This document shows positions 55,585 through 64,000 of a DNA stretch of 64,000 nucleotides, one piece after another (position 1 is the stretch's first letter; every line of letters starts with the position of its first letter). The position numbers and the translations under genes were made by a program. The notes beneath the pieces are model-generated. The model made no database searches. It was not told where the DNA came from and worked only from the letters and a program-made list of their open reading frames with translations. This DNA comes from Thermodesulfobacterium sp. TA1. GTDB lineage: Bacteria; Desulfobacterota; Thermodesulfobacteria; Thermodesulfobacteriales; Thermodesulfobacteriaceae. The DNA lies in NCBI RefSeq assembly GCF_008630935.1, contig NZ_CP043908.1:1302001-1366000 (forward strand), read 5' to 3'.

Positions 55585-56730
55585 AAATTCTAATAAATAG
55601 TTTAAGTTTTCTTCTAAAGGTTTAGTTGCTTCTAAAGTTAAGTGATTAAACCAAGGGAGTAAGTTTAGGTAATTTTTTCTTACTTTTACCAAAAATTCGG
55701 TCTTTTCAAAAAAGGTGAGGTTTTCTCTGGTATCCTTAAGCCTTTTTAAGGCTTCTTCTATCGAAAGGTCTAAATAAACCACTAAATCTGGCAAAGGGGC
55801 TATGGTTTCGTTTTCCAAAAGTAAACCTTTAAGGTCAAAACCTTGGGCCCCTTGATAGGATAGGGTAGAAAGATAATACCTATCTAAAACTACCCAAACT
55901 CCTTCGTTAAGCTTGGGAAGGACAACATGTTTAACATTCCAAAACCTATCCTTTAAAAAAAGTTCCTTTAACTCTAAAGGAGAGGCTTCTTTTTTTTGCA
56001 GCTTTTCTCTTAAAACCTTACCAAAAGGTCCCTCTATTGTAGGCTCACAACCCCAAAACACCTTAATCCCTAAATTTTCTAAGGCTTTGACTAAAAGCTT
56101 ACTAAGAGTGGTTTTACCTGAACCGTCTATTCCCTCAAAAACGATCAACCTACCTTTTCTTTTAAACTCTACCTTAAGCCTTTCTGCCAAAAAATCTCGA
56201 TTTTCAGGGGTAAGTTCACACCTTAAAGCCGGTGTAAAAGACCAAATCTTTTTCAAAAAAGGGTCTTCTCCCTTACCTATGGTTGCTAATAAAAATTGAG
56301 AAGAACCTAAAATCTTTTCTATAAATCTACAAAACTTTGGAGACAAAGCTTCCATCTTGCCTATTTCGTCTATCAACCAAAAAACCTTATCGTTGTCTAT
56401 CTCCTTTTTGTTTTCGTCTAAAAGAACCTCTAAACCTTCTAAAAAAACTACATAGCTACCTATAGTAGGAAATTTATCTAAATCCTTACTCCCTACAACC
56501 AGATCTTTTCTTTTAGCAAAAAGAAATTCTTTAGAAGAAGTAAGGTCTAAAAGTTTAAAACCTGTTCTTTTACTATCTTCTCGGATTTCTTTAGTAATAA
56601 AACCTCTCAATTTAAATCGAGGTTCTATTTCTTTTTTAAAAAATCTAAATAGCTTTTCTACTAAAGTAGTTTTTCCTACTCCAGGTTCTCCGGTAATAAA
56701 AAGTTTAGCCCTAGGACCATTTAAAAACAT
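55552..56730 (-). CDS. Fusion of THEP1-type NTPase and thymidylate kinase
   Basis: 392 residues in two domains. Residues 1-185 match the THEP1 nucleoside-triphosphatase family: Walker A GEPGVGKTT at 12-20, GFITKEIRE, and VFWLIDEIGKMEALSPKF as Walker B. Residues 192-392 are thymidylate kinase: P-loop FEGIDGSGKTT, DRYYLSTLSYQGAQG with the DR motif, and a lid region RLKDTRENLTFFEK. No frame break separates them. The kinase part makes dTDP. The joint role is not known. It overlaps the Smr gene by 10 nt. Confidence 0.88.
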   Translation of the reverse strand: MFLNGPRAKLFITGEPGVGKTTLVEKLFRFFKKEIEPRFKLRGFITKEIREDSKRTGFKLLDLTSSKEFLFAKRKDLVVGSKDLDKFPTIGSYVVFLEGLEVLLDENKKEIDNDKVFWLIDEIGKMEALSPKFCRFIEKILGSSQFLLATIGKGEDPFLKKIWSFTPALRCELTPENRDFLAERLKVEFKRKGRLIVFEGIDGSGKTTLSKLLVKALENLGIKVFWGCEPTIEGPFGKVLREKLQKKEASPLELKELFLKDRFWNVKHVVLPKLNEGVWVVLDRYYLSTLSYQGAQGFDLKGLLLENETIAPLPDLVVYLDLSIEEALKRLKDTRENLTFFEKTEFLVKVRKNYLNLLPWFNHLTLEATKPLEENLNYLLEFLHRKFKSSFS

Positions 56731-57365
56731 CGATTATTTCTTGATTTTTTTGTTGACTTTTTAATAGGTTTTGAAGATAAAAGGACGTAAGTAGCTCCTA
56801 ACCCCCCATCACAAGGTCTAGCAGAACAAAAAGCTATAACATACTTTCTAAAAGGCCCTTTTTCAAGCCATTCTTTTACTTTGGTTTTAAGAACGGGTTC
56901 TTTTTTAGAAGAAAGACCTCTGCCGTGGATAATAAGGACACAATTGTCTCCGTTTAAAATAGCCTCTTTCAAAAAATCTTCAAAGGCTATTTTGGCTTCT
57001 TCTACAAACATTCCTCTAAGGTTTAAAGTTCTTTTTATCGCAAACCTCCCTTCTCTTAGGTCATATAACAAGCTTTTATAAACCTTAGAAGAAACACCCT
57101 CGATATATTCTGAAGTAAGCCAAACTTTTAGGTCTATTCTCTTAGGAGGCCACTCCTTTTTGACTTCCCAAAAGGGTTTTTTATGAGAAAAAAAATAAAA
57201 AAAATTTTTTTCTTTAAGAGGTTTAACCTTTTTAACTACCTCAGACCATTCTTTCTCTTCAGATAAAAAGGGCTTTTCCAAAGCTAAAGGATCATCTAAT
57301 TCTAAATTTTTTCGGGGAATACTTAACCCTAAGTATTCCCCGAGGACTTCAAAAGGACGTTGCAT
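56721..57365 (-). CDS. Smr-domain protein
   Basis: 214 residues. The C-terminal 90 residues are a Smr domain with the LNLRGMFVEEAK strand, VLIIHGRGLSSKK and ARPCDGGLGATYVLL motifs. Smr proteins are endonucleases or ribosome-associated nucleases. The N-terminal half is charged and not recognised. It lies between the lipoprotein gene and the kinase fusion. Confidence 0.85.
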   Translation of the reverse strand: MQRPFEVLGEYLGLSIPRKNLELDDPLALEKPFLSEEKEWSEVVKKVKPLKEKNFFYFFSHKKPFWEVKKEWPPKRIDLKVWLTSEYIEGVSSKVYKSLLYDLREGRFAIKRTLNLRGMFVEEAKIAFEDFLKEAILNGDNCVLIIHGRGLSSKKEPVLKTKVKEWLEKGPFRKYVIAFCSARPCDGGLGATYVLLSSKPIKKSTKKSRNNRCF

Positions 57366-57370
57366 AAAAG

Positions 57371-57721
57371 TTATTTCTTCAACCCTTTCTCAAAAACTCT
57401 TTCGCATTTCTTAGCCGCTGCTTCAGCTTTTTGGGTAGCTTCCTCAGCCTTGTTAGCGGCTTCTATAGCTTTTTGGGAAGCCTGTTTAGCCTCAGCTGCC
57501 TCAACTTTTAAATTATCTAATTGAGATTTTAGACTTTCTACCTGAAGTTTTAAAGCATTTAGTTCATCTTCTACTTTTTTAACACATTCTGGACAGGCTG
57601 GTGGCTGCTGAGAAGGCTGCTGAGCTACCGCTTTTTCTGGGTTTTCTACCGGACAAGCGCAACCAAAAGCCAACATCCCTGAAAAAATTACACCTAAAAA
57701 TTTAATCCATCCTTTTTTCAT
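57371..57721 (-). CDS. Coiled-coil lipoprotein
   Basis: A 116-residue protein with a signal peptide and lipobox LAFGC (Cys about 21). A Pro/Gln linker and CPEC lead into a heptad coiled coil (about 45-105) rich in Ala, Lys and Glu, like Lpp/Alr-type outer-membrane lipoproteins. The C terminus has KKC and ends in Lys, as in Braun lipoprotein. A role tethering the outer membrane to peptidoglycan is inferred. Confidence 0.75.
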   Translation of the reverse strand: MKKGWIKFLGVIFSGMLAFGCACPVENPEKAVAQQPSQQPPACPECVKKVEDELNALKLQVESLKSQLDNLKVEAAEAKQASQKAIEAANKAEEATQKAEAAAKKCERVFEKGLKK

Positions 57722-57745
57722 CGCTGATACCTCCTTTTAATTTAT

Positions 57746-59176
57746 TTAGCCTTTAATACACCCCATAGGGATTAACTTAGCTACCTTTTTGGTAAGCCCG
57801 GCTTTGCAAGTAGCCTCTATTACCTCGTTAACATCTTTATAGGCCTCTGGAGCCTCTTCACATAAACCTCTTTTAGACTTAGCCATGACGATTATGCCTT
57901 TTTTACGAAGGTCTTCTATGATTTGGTCTGCCCTAAAAAATTTTAAGGCTTGATTTCTGCTCATCGTCCTTCCTGCACCATGACAGGCAGAACCAAAGGC
58001 TTTTTCTTCACCTTCAGCTGTACCAACCAAAATATAAGAGGCTGTTCCCATAGACCCACCGATGATAACCGGCTGTCCTACCCCCTGATAAGCCAAAGGT
58101 AACTCTTTTCTCCCAGGCCCCCACGCTCTGGTAGCACCTTTACGATGGACATAAAGTTTTTTGAGTTTACCTTCGACTAAATGATATTCAACCTTACAAG
58201 TATTATGGCTTACATCATAAAGTATCTTGAGTTTTATCCCTGGAAATACTTCTTGAAAAACAGTCCTTACCAAGTGGGTGATTACCTGTCGATTGGCTAA
58301 GGCACAGTTTACTCCACAAACCATCGCCTTAAAATAACTTTCACCTTCAGGGGAATTGATAGGGGCACAAACCAACTCTTTTTCCTTGATAGGAATCCCA
58401 TATTTTCTTGCAGCCTTAGCTAAAACAGGAAGATAATCGGTAGCGATTTGATGTCCTAAAGCACGAGACCCACAATGAAAAGTTACTACTACTTGATTTT
58501 TAAAAAGACCAAAGGCTTGAGCTACTTCTTGATTATAGATTTCTGCTACATACTGAATTTCTAAATAATGGTTGCCAGACCCTAAAGTACCAATCTGTCT
58601 GTGCTGTCTTTTTTTGGCTTCCATCGAAACACATCCAGGGTCTGCCCCTGACATACAACCCTTTTCTTCTATATACTCTAAATCCTCAAGCTCTCCATAT
58701 CCTTTTTTGACCGCCCATTTAGCCCCCTCAACAAGGACCTCATCTAATTGAGAAGGAGAAAGTTTAATAGTCCCCTCAGAGCCTATCCCCGAAGGAACGG
58801 TTTCAAAGAGCATTTTTACCAAAGTTTCTATATAAGGTTCTACTTCCCCTTTTTCTAAAGGGGTTAGAAGGGTTCTCACTCCACAAGAAATATCGTATCC
58901 TACCCCTCCAACCGAAATTATTCCTCCTTCCTCAGGGTCAAAGGCAGCTACCCCCCCGATAGGAAAACCATAACCCCAGTGAGCATCTGGCATGGCAAGA
59001 GAAGCCTTAACTATTCCTGGAAGGCTGGCTACATTACATACCTGCTCATAGACCTTATCATCCATTTCTTCTATTAACCTTTGACTAGCAAAGATCTTCC
59101 CCGGAACTCTCATGTCTCCTACAGGAAGAATTTCCCATTCATATTCCGAGACTTTTTTTAATTTCTTAATTTCCAT
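57746..59176 (-). CDS. rtcB: RNA ligase RtcB
   Basis: A GTP/Mn2+-dependent ligase for 2',3'-cyclic phosphate or 3'-phosphate and 5'-OH RNA ends, 476 residues from the ATG at 59176. An upstream start would add 27 hydrophobic residues not found in the family. The metal and catalytic motifs are YDISCGVRTL, GSGNHYLE, VTFHCGSRALGHQ and SCHGAGRTMSR. No intein or intron is seen. The partner gene rtcA and archease are not in the window. Confidence 0.94.
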   Translation of the reverse strand: MEIKKLKKVSEYEWEILPVGDMRVPGKIFASQRLIEEMDDKVYEQVCNVASLPGIVKASLAMPDAHWGYGFPIGGVAAFDPEEGGIISVGGVGYDISCGVRTLLTPLEKGEVEPYIETLVKMLFETVPSGIGSEGTIKLSPSQLDEVLVEGAKWAVKKGYGELEDLEYIEEKGCMSGADPGCVSMEAKKRQHRQIGTLGSGNHYLEIQYVAEIYNQEVAQAFGLFKNQVVVTFHCGSRALGHQIATDYLPVLAKAARKYGIPIKEKELVCAPINSPEGESYFKAMVCGVNCALANRQVITHLVRTVFQEVFPGIKLKILYDVSHNTCKVEYHLVEGKLKKLYVHRKGATRAWGPGRKELPLAYQGVGQPVIIGGSMGTASYILVGTAEGEEKAFGSACHGAGRTMSRNQALKFFRADQIIEDLRKKGIIVMAKSKRGLCEEAPEAYKDVNEVIEATCKAGLTKKVAKLIPMGCIKG

Positions 59177-59454
59177 ATAAGACCTAACTACCAAAAAAAT
59201 TTTTGTGTTAAATTTTATTAATAAATTTATTTTAAAACCTGTACTTTTAAAAGTCAAGAACTTGAAAAGTTTATAAAACCATCTATACCATCCTTTTTTC
59301 GAGTTTAGACCAAATATGACCTTGTAGCAAGGTATCGGATAAAACCGATATAGTAATAAATTAGCTTAGGTATAAAATAAAAACAGCCCAGAAAGAATGT
59401 TTTATATTATATTTCAATATCTCAATTTAAGAGACTTTTTATTTTTGGTTTTTG
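59177..59454. other. rtcB-hslV intergenic region
   Basis: About 280 bp between divergent genes with two small hairpins: CCTTG/CAAGG near 59312 and TATCGG/CCGATA near 59333. They are too small to assign. No gene is seen. Confidence 0.5.
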
Positions 59455-59463
59455 TGGTATAAA
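59455..59463 (+). promoter_or_regulatory. hslV extended -10 (TGG-TATAAA)
   Basis: TGG directly before TATAAA (59458-59463). The expected start site falls on or beside the hslV ATG at 59470, so the transcript would be leaderless. No good -35 is present. Confidence 0.55.
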
Positions 59464-59469
59464 TAGAGT

Positions 59470-59997
59470 ATGTTTCACGGAACGACGGTTATTGCAGTCA
59501 AAAGGAATGGGAAAGTTGCCATAGCTGGTGATGGCCAGGTCACTTTTGGTAATACTATTTTAAAACACAAAGCTAAAAAAATTAGAAAATTATATAAAGG
59601 TAATGTAATAGTTGGTTTTGCCGGAGCTACCGCAGACGCTTTAACTCTTTTTGAACGGTTAGAAAAAAAACTTGAAGCTTATGGTGGACAACTTTTAAGG
59701 GCTGCGGTAGAGCTTGCTAAGGACTGGAGGACAGACAAAATTTTGAGAAGGCTTGAAGCTTTTCTTATAGCCTGTGATAAAGAACATATTCTTCTTATCT
59801 CAGGGGCAGGGGATGTAGTAGAACCAGATGAAGATGTAGTTGCTATCGGTTCAGGTGGTCCGATGGCTTTAGCAGTAGCCAAGGCCTTGCTTCGGTTTTC
59901 TTCTCTTTCTGCTAAAGAAATCGCAGAAACTGCCATTAAAATCGCAGGTGAAATCTGCATCTACACCAATTCAGAAATAACGGTTGAGGAGCTATGA
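59470..59997 (+). CDS. hslV: ATP-dependent protease peptidase subunit HslV
   Basis: 175 residues, threonine protease core of HslUV. After removal of MFHG the chain starts with the catalytic Thr ([20 protein letters not shown]). It forms two hexameric rings capped by HslU. No Shine-Dalgarno is seen, consistent with leaderless translation. Its stop overlaps the hslU start by 4 nt. Confidence 0.96.
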   Translation: MFHGTTVIAVKRNGKVAIAGDGQVTFGNTILKHKAKKIRKLYKGNVIVGFAGATADALTLFERLEKKLEAYGGQLLRAAVELAKDWRTDKILRRLEAFLIACDKEHILLISGAGDVVEPDEDVVAIGSGGPMALAVAKALLRFSSLSAKEIAETAIKIAGEICIYTNSEITVEEL

Positions 59998-61322
59998 AAG
60001 AACCTAAAGAACTTACCCCAAAAGAAATAGTAGCAGAACTTAATAGATATATCGTAGGTCAAAATAAGGCTAAAAAAGCTGTAGCCATCGCTATGCGAAA
60101 TAGGTGGAGAAGACAGCAATTAAAAGAAGAATTAAAAGAAGAAATTTATCCTAAAAACATTTTGATGATCGGACCCACAGGGGTAGGTAAAACCGAAATA
60201 GCAAGAAGGTTGGCTAAGCTTTCTAATGCTCCCTTTCTAAAAGTAGAAGCTACTAAGTTTACTGAGGTCGGTTACGTAGGAAGAGATGTAGAATCGATGA
60301 TAAGGGATTTGGTCCATATTGCAGTCCAAATGGTAAGAGAAGAAGAAGAAAAAAAGGTTTTAGAAAAAGCCAAGGTTTTGGCGGAAGAAAGGTTGGTAGA
60401 CCTTCTTTTACCCTCTACATCTTCTAAGGTAGAATATGACCCTCTTACCAGAGAAAAACTTCTTAAAATGCTCAGAGATGGTGCTTTAAACGAAAGATAT
60501 GTAGAGATTGAGGTTGAAGTCTCTCAAAAACCACCTACCATAGAAATACTCGCAGCCTCAGGTTTAGAAGAAATAGAAATGCAACTAAAAGACATGCTTT
60601 CTACCCTTTTACCTTTTAAACCTAAAAAAAGAAAAGTAAAGGTAAAAGAAGCTTTAGAAATTTTAACCAAAGACGAAGCAGCTAAACTCATAGACATGGA
60701 CAAGGTTGTAAAAGAAGCCATCAAAAGGACAGAAACTAACGGCATAATATTTATAGACGAAATAGATAAAATCGCAAGCCGTGGAGAAGGCCATGGCCCA
60801 GATGTCTCAAGAGAAGGAGTACAAAGAGACCTTCTACCTATCGTAGAAGGAACGACGGTTAACACCCGTTATGGTATGGTAAGGACTGACTACATTCTTT
60901 TCATTGGTAGTGGAGCTTTTCACATTGCCAAACCTTCTGACCTTATACCTGAACTTCAAGGTAGGTTCCCTATTAGGGTAGAACTTGAGCCTCTTACCAA
61001 AGAAGATTTTATCCGCATCCTTACCGAGCCTGAAAACGCTATCCTTAAGCAATATAAAGCCTTATTAGCTACAGAACAAGTTGAGGTAGACTTTACCCCA
61101 GAAGCAATAGAAGAATTAGCTGAGATAGCTTTTGAGCTTAATCAAAGAATGGAAAATATCGGTGCCAGAAGGCTTTATACCGTGATGGAAAAACTTTTAG
61201 AAGACATCTCTTTTGAAGCACCAGACATAGCTCCTACAAAAGTCTTGATAACCAAAGAGTATGTAAGAGAAAAATTAGAAAGCATTATCCAAGACCAAGA
61301 ATTAGCTAAGTTTATTTTGTAA
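59994..61322 (+). CDS. hslU: ATP-dependent protease ATPase subunit HslU
   Basis: A 442-residue AAA+ unfoldase that feeds HslV. N-terminal [17 protein letters not shown], Walker [14 protein letters not shown], Walker [12 protein letters not shown], and the C-terminal LEDISFEAP region are present. The I-domain lies between about 110 and 230. Confidence 0.97.
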   Translation: MKEPKELTPKEIVAELNRYIVGQNKAKKAVAIAMRNRWRRQQLKEELKEEIYPKNILMIGPTGVGKTEIARRLAKLSNAPFLKVEATKFTEVGYVGRDVESMIRDLVHIAVQMVREEEEKKVLEKAKVLAEERLVDLLLPSTSSKVEYDPLTREKLLKMLRDGALNERYVEIEVEVSQKPPTIEILAASGLEEIEMQLKDMLSTLLPFKPKKRKVKVKEALEILTKDEAAKLIDMDKVVKEAIKRTETNGIIFIDEIDKIASRGEGHGPDVSREGVQRDLLPIVEGTTVNTRYGMVRTDYILFIGSGAFHIAKPSDLIPELQGRFPIRVELEPLTKEDFIRILTEPENAILKQYKALLATEQVEVDFTPEAIEELAEIAFELNQRMENIGARRLYTVMEKLLEDISFEAPDIAPTKVLITKEYVREKLESIIQDQELAKFIL

Positions 61323-62586
61323 TAGGCTCTACATAAAGGTCATAAGTAGTAGTTCTCTTTATCTTTCCTTTTATCAATTCTCCTGGAGTTAAATTAAAAA
61401 CGTTATTTTTAGGGAAAAGTATATAGGTGATACCGTCAACCTCTGGGGCTTGAGCCTTGGCTATTCCCCAAAGCCTACCGTTTTCATCCTCCCCTAATAC
61501 CAAAACCTCTTCTTCTTTTCCCTTCCTTAAACTTAATCTTTTTTTAGAAATTTCTTTTTGCAGTTTCAAAACCTCTCTTCTTCGTCTTAGTCTTTCTTTA
61601 TAAGGCACTTTACTTGGAAGGGTTTCTGCCAAAGTCCCTTCTTCAGGATAAAAAGGAAAAACCCCTAAATAGTCAAACTCAACCTTTTTTAAATAATCAC
61701 AAAGGAATTCAAATTCTTTTTCCCCTTCCCCTGGGAAACCTACGATAACCGTAGTCCTAAAGGCAATTTCAGGGGATAATTTCCTTAAATAAGTAATCGT
61801 CTCAGCTAAAACCTCCAGGTTATCAGGCCTTTTCATATTTTTTAAAACTTCGGGATGGGCGTGCTGGATAGGGATATCAAAGTAAGGAACTACTTTGGGT
61901 ATAGACAACAGCTCTTCTATCAAGTCTTTTAAGTTAGGAACTGGATAAAGATAAAGAAGTCTTATTCTAAACTCAAAAGGAAGCTGGCTTAAACTTTTAA
62001 CCAAATTTACCAGACCTCTTTTTTGTTTAAGGTCTAAACCATAAGAAGTAATGTCTTGGGCTACTAAAATAAGCTCTTTTACTCCAAGTTTAAGCAAAAA
62101 ATCTGCCTCTTTTAAAAGTAAATCCAAAGGTTTGCTCTTTAAACGACCTCTTATTTTAGGTATAGTACAGTAAGAACAGTTTCTATGGCAACCTTCAGAA
62201 ATTTTAAGAAAGGCATAAAAAGGACTTTCGGTTAATACTCTTTCATAGGGCTCCTCTTGGGTAAAAATTCGATAAGGTTCTATTCCATAAAACTCGTCTA
62301 CTTCAGGCAGAAGGTTTTTTAATATTTCTACTCCATATCTTCCGATTAAACATCCAGACACTATCAGCTTTTGGCCTTGCCTTTTTACCTCACCTAAATC
62401 AAAGATATGTTCTAAAGATTCTTCTATCGCTGGCTTAATAAAAGCACAAGTGTTAACCCAAAAAAGGTCGGCCTCTTCTGGAGAAAGGACTATTTCTGCC
62501 CCCTTTTTTATCAACAGGGCCAACAACTTCTCAAAATCTGCCTTATTTTTGGCGCAACCAAGGCTTACAGGATAGAGTTTGAACAT
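61312..62586 (-). CDS. rimO: Ribosomal protein S12 methylthiotransferase RimO
   Basis: A 424-residue radical SAM methylthiotransferase. The N-terminal MTTase domain has three Cys ([20 protein letters not shown]) and the radical SAM motif is GCHRNCSYC. The C-terminal TRAM domain covers about 360-424. RimO rather than MiaB is supported by SLGCAKN and the length. It overlaps hslU tail to tail by 11 nt. Confidence 0.93.
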   Translation of the reverse strand: MFKLYPVSLGCAKNKADFEKLLALLIKKGAEIVLSPEEADLFWVNTCAFIKPAIEESLEHIFDLGEVKRQGQKLIVSGCLIGRYGVEILKNLLPEVDEFYGIEPYRIFTQEEPYERVLTESPFYAFLKISEGCHRNCSYCTIPKIRGRLKSKPLDLLLKEADFLLKLGVKELILVAQDITSYGLDLKQKRGLVNLVKSLSQLPFEFRIRLLYLYPVPNLKDLIEELLSIPKVVPYFDIPIQHAHPEVLKNMKRPDNLEVLAETITYLRKLSPEIAFRTTVIVGFPGEGEKEFEFLCDYLKKVEFDYLGVFPFYPEEGTLAETLPSKVPYKERLRRRREVLKLQKEISKKRLSLRKGKEEEVLVLGEDENGRLWGIAKAQAPEVDGITYILFPKNNVFNLTPGELIKGKIKRTTTYDLYVEPITK

Positions 62587-62587
62587 C

Positions 62588-62953
62588 TTAAGACGAAAAG
62601 ACTTTTTTTATGTCTAATATTTGATTTGTTTCGTCTACGTAGACCAAAGTAGTATAAAAATTGTTTAATTCTTCTTGTGAAACCCAAGCATAAGAAACTA
62701 TAATTATCTTATCTCCTACTTCTCCTAACCTGGCAGCCGCTCCGTTTAAGACCACTTCTCCCTTGTTCCCTTCTATAAGATAGGTTTCAAACCTGATTCC
62801 ATTGTTTAGGTTGTAGACCCAGACAGCTTCAAATGGTCTAAGATTAGCTTTTTTAATTAATTCCTTATCTACAGAAATAGACCCTTCGTAAAAAAGATTT
62901 TTATCGGTTATGGTAGCCAAGTGTATTTTACTTTTTAAAAGTTTTATCAACAT
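62588..62953 (-). CDS. panD: Aspartate 1-decarboxylase
   Basis: A 121-residue pyruvoyl enzyme making beta-alanine for pantothenate. The self-cleavage site is Gly24-Ser25 in FYEGSISVD. It lies 12 nt after panC. Confidence 0.95.
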   Translation of the reverse strand: MLIKLLKSKIHLATITDKNLFYEGSISVDKELIKKANLRPFEAVWVYNLNNGIRFETYLIEGNKGEVVLNGAAARLGEVGDKIIIVSYAWVSQEELNNFYTTLVYVDETNQILDIKKVFSS

Positions 62954-62965
62954 TTGTTGTCTTCC

Positions 62966-63814
62966 TTAAGGTTCTATAATTTTGTTGTCTATAAGTCTTG
63001 CCTTACCTACATAGGCTGCAATAGCACAAAGTACAGGTTTTTCTATAATCTCTACTGGCTCTAAAGTTTCTGGGTCGACAACCTCTATATACTGAACGAT
63101 TATATAAGGATACATCTTTAAAAACTCAGAAAGGCTTCTTTTTATTTTTTCGGGGTTTCTTTCTCCTTCTTTGACAAGTTTTTCAGCCAGTTGAAGAGCC
63201 CTGTTTAAACTTAAGGCAGAATCTCTTTCCTTAGGAGAAAGATATATGTTTCTTGAACTCATCGCAAGCCCATCTGGCTCTCTCACGACAGGATGTCCAA
63301 TAACTTCTATATCAAGGTTTAGGTCTTTTACCATCTGTCTAATTACTAAAAGCTGTTGATAATCCTTTTCTCCAAAAACGGCTATGTCAGGCTGAACTAT
63401 GTTAAACAGCTTTAATACTACCGTAGTTACTCCCTTGAAATGACCTGGTCTAAAAGCCCCACAAAGTTTATCGGTAAGTCTTACCACCTCTACATAAGTT
63501 TGATAATCTGGAGGATACATTTCTTCTTCTAAAGGAGCAAACACTATATCTACCCCTTCTTTTTTTAACAAACCTAAATCTCGTTCAAAATCCCTTGGAT
63601 ATTCCTTAAAGTCCTCTCTTGGACCAAACTGAAGAGGATTGACAAAAATACTTACCACTACTTTATCAGCTAATTCCTTAGCTTTTCTTACTAAAAAGAG
63701 ATGCCCTTCATGAAGATAACCCATGGTCGGCACAAAACCTATTTTATAACCTGCTTTTTTTAACTCTTTACTTTTATTCTTCATCTCAGGGATAGCCCTT
63801 ATTACCTCAGCCAT
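62966..63814 (-). CDS. panC: Pantothenate synthetase
   Basis: A 282-residue ATP-dependent ligase of pantoate and beta-alanine. The nucleotidyl motifs are [10 protein letters not shown] near residue 30 and MSSRN in the centre. Forms an operon with panD and the upstream partial gene. Confidence 0.96.
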   Translation of the reverse strand: MAEVIRAIPEMKNKSKELKKAGYKIGFVPTMGYLHEGHLFLVRKAKELADKVVVSIFVNPLQFGPREDFKEYPRDFERDLGLLKKEGVDIVFAPLEEEMYPPDYQTYVEVVRLTDKLCGAFRPGHFKGVTTVVLKLFNIVQPDIAVFGEKDYQQLLVIRQMVKDLNLDIEVIGHPVVREPDGLAMSSRNIYLSPKERDSALSLNRALQLAEKLVKEGERNPEKIKRSLSEFLKMYPYIIVQYIEVVDPETLEPVEIIEKPVLCAIAAYVGKARLIDNKIIEP

Positions 63815-63817
63815 AGC

Positions 63818-64000
63818 TTAATACTCCAAATTTTTATAAGGGTTTAATAAATTTATTAAGTTTTCTAAAAGAAGTCTTTTTAAACTCTCTTCTTGTTTAA
63901 CAATTCCTAATGCATCGCTTATCAAAACTTGTTTAAGCTCTCCTTGCTCCCATCTTTTTACCTCTAAAAAACGAGTACCTCTGTAGGTTTCTTGAAGCCT
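63818..64000 (-). CDS. Unidentified protein, C-terminal 60 residues (partial)
   Basis: An open minus-strand frame runs from the window edge to the stop TAA at 63820-63818, four nt before the panC start. It encodes about 60 residues rich in Leu, Glu and Lys (start ETYRGTRFLEVKRWEQG). No family is recognised. Proximity suggests it belongs to the panC-panD operon. Confidence 0.55.
   Translation of the reverse strand, partial: RLQETYRGTRFLEVKRWEQGELKQVLISDALGIVKQEESLKRLLLENLINLLNPYKNLEY

Noticed and set aside
57371-57721. Coiled-coil lipoprotein as a true Braun Lpp
   Set aside because: It is twice as long as Lpp with a Pro/Gln linker and extra Cys, so only a general structural similarity is claimed.

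Overview
The window is an AT-rich bacterial chromosome segment. I infer a strictly anaerobic, H2-metabolising thermophile of the Thermodesulfobacterium type (Desulfobacterota-like). The grounds are two HdrABC-MvhADG loci, a BcrAD/DUF2229 activase, a separate F0 a/c operon, HslUV, RtcB and a short ExbB. No rRNA or phylogenetic marker was compared, so the assignment is inference.

Layout. 1-10 kb: 3' end of pyrG, a PHP phosphoesterase, nadA, a nitronate monooxygenase-like gene, a tiny secreted Ala/Lys protein, a DciA-like gene, phosphomannomutase, murJ, ribBA and serS. 10-18 kb: a nuclease lipoprotein, exbB-exbD-tonB, hemW-trmN, a porin with two promoters, and an Rrf2 regulator followed by a fumarase beta subunit and a UPF0280 gene. 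18-29 kb: tRNA-Phe, trmJ, rlmD, a 1,398-residue activase, atpZ-atpI-atpB-atpE and comM. 29-33.5 kb: a rhodanese selenoprotein, tRNA-Val, a CBS-DUF47-Pit phosphate operon and a hydrogenase maturation protease. 33.6-46.7 kb: two tandem copies of hdrA-hdrC-hdrB-mvhD-mvhG-mvhA, each about 6.4 kb of coding sequence. 47-64 kb: proC, a beta-lactamase-fold gene, lapA-like, hslO, pyrD-pyrK, a YkgJ-type gene, a LysM-NlpC protein, kdsD, an NTPase-thymidylate kinase fusion, an Smr protein, a lipoprotein, rtcB, hslVU, rimO, panD-panC and a partial gene.

The main result is a selenocysteine system. Three genes are interrupted by one in-frame UGA each: the rhodanese, hdrA of the left cluster and mvhA of the left cluster. 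Each UGA is followed by a hairpin whose loop begins 22 nt after it, which fits bacterial SECIS rules. The right cluster has Cys codons at both corresponding sites. The organism therefore appears to carry a Sec isoform and a Cys isoform of the same bifurcating hydrogenase/heterodisulfide-reductase-like complex side by side. The rest of the two clusters is nearly identical by eye, which suggests gene conversion. The MvhA Sec replaces the second Cys of the N-terminal CxxC, the Ni-Fe bridging-ligand position, not the C-terminal position of classical [NiFeSe] hydrogenases.

Other points of note are two genes that seem to start at AUA and AUU, several likely leaderless genes, and the NTPase-thymidylate kinase fusion.
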